Shown here in pieces: positions 62,415 through 64,000 of a DNA stretch of 64,000 nucleotides; position 1 is the first letter of the stretch; each line of letters begins with the position of its first letter. Source of the stretch: Actinorugispora endophytica (GTDB lineage: Bacteria > Actinomycetota > Actinomycetes > Streptosporangiales > Streptosporangiaceae). The position numbers and the translations under genes are program-made. Where the stretch lies: assembly GCF_004363075.1 (NCBI RefSeq), contig NZ_SNYN01000008.1, positions 62,001 to 126,000 of the forward strand, in the 5' to 3' direction. The notes below the pieces were generated by a model. That model was not told the DNA's origin. It saw nothing but the letters and a program-made list of their open reading frames with translations, and made no database searches.

Positions 62415-63914
62415 ATGACCCAGCAGTACGTGGCCGCGATCGACCAGGGAACCACGTCGAGCCGCTGCATCATCTTCGACCACGACGGGCGCATCGTGTC
62501 CGTCGGGCAGCGCGAGCACCGGCAGATCTTCCCCCAGCCCGGCTGGGTCGAACACGACGCTCTGGAGATCTGGGAGAACGTCCAGCAGGTCGTGCGATCC
62601 GCGCTGGAGGAGGGCGGCATCACCACGGCCCAGCTCGCCGCGGTCGGCATCACCAACCAGCGCGAGACCACCCTGGTCTGGGACCGCGAGACCGGTGAGC
62701 CCGTCCACAACGCGATCGTCTGGCAGGACACCCGCACGGACTCCCTGATCCGCGAACTCGGCGGCGACGTCGGCCAGGAGCGGTTCCGGGAGCGCTGCGG
62801 GCTGCCGCTGGCCACCTACTTCTCCGGTCCCAAGCTCCGCTGGCTGCTCGACGAGGTCCCGGGGCTGCGCGACCGCGCGGAGCGCGGCGAGGTGCTGTTC
62901 GGCACCATGGACACCTGGATCATCTGGAAGCTCACCGGCCGGCACGTCACCGACGTCACCAACGCCAGCCGCACCATGCTGATGAACCTGCGGACCCTGC
63001 AGTGGGACCCGGAATGCCTGGACGAGATCGGCGTCCCCGCGGCGATGCTGCCCGAGATCCGCTCCAGCGCCGAGGTGTACGGCGAGGCCACCGGGTTCCT
63101 GGAGGGCGTGCCCGTGGCGGCCGCCCTGGGCGACCAGCACGCCGCGCTGTTCGGCCAGACCTGCTTCTCCCCCGGCGAGGTCAAGGGCACCTACGGCACC
63201 GGCACCTTCCTGGTGCTCAACACCGGCACCGAGCCGGTCACGTCCGCCAACGGCCTGCTCACCACCATGGGCTACCAGATCGGCGACCAGCCCGCGGTGT
63301 ACGCGCTGGAGGGCTCCATCGCCGTGACCGGCTCGCTCGTGCAGTGGCTGCGCGACAACCTGGGCCTGATCTCCAGCGCCCCGGAGGTCGAGACTCTGGC
63401 GCTGACCGTCGAGGACAACGGCGGCTGCTACATCGTCCCGGCCTTCTCCGGCCTGTTCGCGCCGCACTGGCGCAGCGACGCGCGCGGCGTCGTCACCGGG
63501 CTGACCGCCTACGTGAACAAGGGGCACCTGGCCCGCGCCATCCTGGAGGCCAGCGCCTGGCAGACCCGCGAGGTCGTGGACGCGATGAACAGCGACTCGG
63601 GCATCCCGCTGACCACGCTCAAGGTCGACGGCGGCATGACCTCCGACGACCTGCTGATGCAGATCCTCTCCGACGTCCTGGACGTGGAGGTCGTGCGCCC
63701 GTTGGTCTCCGAGACCACCTGCCTGGGCGCCGCCTACGCCGCCGGGCTGGCGGTGGGCTACTGGGCGGACATGGAGAGCCTGCGCGCCAACTGGCACAAG
63801 GCCGCCGAGTGGAACCCGAAGATGGACCCCAGGGTCCGCGACCGCGAGTACCGCAACTGGAACAAGGCCGTGCGGCGCACCCTCGACTGGGTCGAGCACG
63901 ACAGCGCCGAGTAG
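62415..63914 (+). CDS. glpK: Glycerol kinase
   Basis: A 499-residue FGGY-family kinase converting glycerol to glycerol-3-phosphate. Landmarks are [45 protein letters not shown] and the FGGY signatures at about 360-385 and 445-450 ([14 protein letters not shown]). Length is typical. GGAGG precedes the ATG. The phosphorylated product is also the PgsA substrate, but no regulatory link is shown. glpF or glpD might follow or precede outside the window. Confidence 0.97.
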   Translation: MTQQYVAAIDQGTTSSRCIIFDHDGRIVSVGQREHRQIFPQPGWVEHDALEIWENVQQVVRSALEEGGITTAQLAAVGITNQRETTLVWDRETGEPVHNAIVWQDTRTDSLIRELGGDVGQERFRERCGLPLATYFSGPKLRWLLDEVPGLRDRAERGEVLFGTMDTWIIWKLTGRHVTDVTNASRTMLMNLRTLQWDPECLDEIGVPAAMLPEIRSSAEVYGEATGFLEGVPVAAALGDQHAALFGQTCFSPGEVKGTYGTGTFLVLNTGTEPVTSANGLLTTMGYQIGDQPAVYALEGSIAVTGSLVQWLRDNLGLISSAPEVETLALTVEDNGGCYIVPAFSGLFAPHWRSDARGVVTGLTAYVNKGHLARAILEASAWQTREVVDAMNSDSGIPLTTLKVDGGMTSDDLLMQILSDVLDVEVVRPLVSETTCLGAAYAAGLAVGYWADMESLRANWHKAAEWNPKMDPRVRDREYRNWNKAVRRTLDWVEHDSAE

Positions 63915-63929
63915 CGCCCGCCCCGGCGT

Positions 63930-63953
63930 GGTCCGCGCCCGGGGGCGCGGACC
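63930..63953 (+). terminator. Terminator of glpK
   Basis: GGTCCGCGCCC at 63930-63940 pairs perfectly with GGGCGCGGACC at 63943-63953 with a two-base loop, 15 bases after the stop. Confidence 0.7.
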
Positions 63954-64000
63954 GCGCCCTTCCCCGACCGGCCTCGCCGTCCCACCGAGTCCCGAGCATC

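Overview
The window is about 64 kb of very GC-rich chromosome from a filamentous actinomycete. Gene content, near-total G/C at third codon positions, frequent GTG starts and ATGA/GTGA overlaps fit Nocardiopsis or a close relative (Streptosporangiales); the genus is an inference. It is a core chromosomal region. I found no prophage, insertion sequence, CRISPR array, tRNA or rRNA.

Layout. (1) 1-7.7 kb: end of an unrecognised gene, rpsT, comEA-comEC, holA, an APH-like kinase. (2) 7.7-17.8 kb: an amidohydrolase resembling imidazolonepropionase but with altered substrate residues, hflX, malate synthase (aceB), then glcD, glcE and glcF. GlcDEF makes glyoxylate from glycolate and AceB condenses it with acetyl-CoA to malate, so this reads as a glycolate-use module. 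A reverse-strand unknown gene sits between glcE and glcF. (3) 17.8-29.3 kb: an epoxide-hydrolase-like protein, an oligopeptide-type binding protein and one permease downstream of dapF, miaA, a VOC protein, an extradiol-dioxygenase-like protein, a cytochrome P450 and miaB. (4) 29.3-40.8 kb: gluABCD glutamate-type transporter, an S9 peptidase, rny, recX and recA. recA is interrupted by a 364-residue intein carrying a LAGLIDADG endonuclease, and a LexA box lies upstream. (5) 40.8-48.9 kb: DUF3046, GNAT, a ROK regulator divergent from a sugar ABC transporter with a NagZ-type GH3 enzyme, an Rrf2 regulator and a Dps. (6) 48.9-59.1 kb, reverse strand: dapA-rnj, ftsK, a RodZ-like protein, rimO-pgsA-cinA, clgR. 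(7) 59.1-64 kb: GNAT, menA, a lipoprotein overlapping an OmpA-domain protein, glpK.

Most blocks (dapA-rnj, ftsK-rimO-pgsA-cinA-clgR, recA-recX, gluABCD, miaB-miaA-dapF-hflX) follow the order I remember from Streptomyces. The metabolic and transport genes are interleaved.

The most unusual features are the recA intein; a family of intergenic palindromes sharing the stem end GATC-N-TG-NNN-TTTCC, two of them inside a 418-bp inverted-repeat element at 35.3-35.7 kb; and a perfect 36-bp inverted repeat at 25.25 kb. No clearly new multi-gene defence or biosynthetic system was found.
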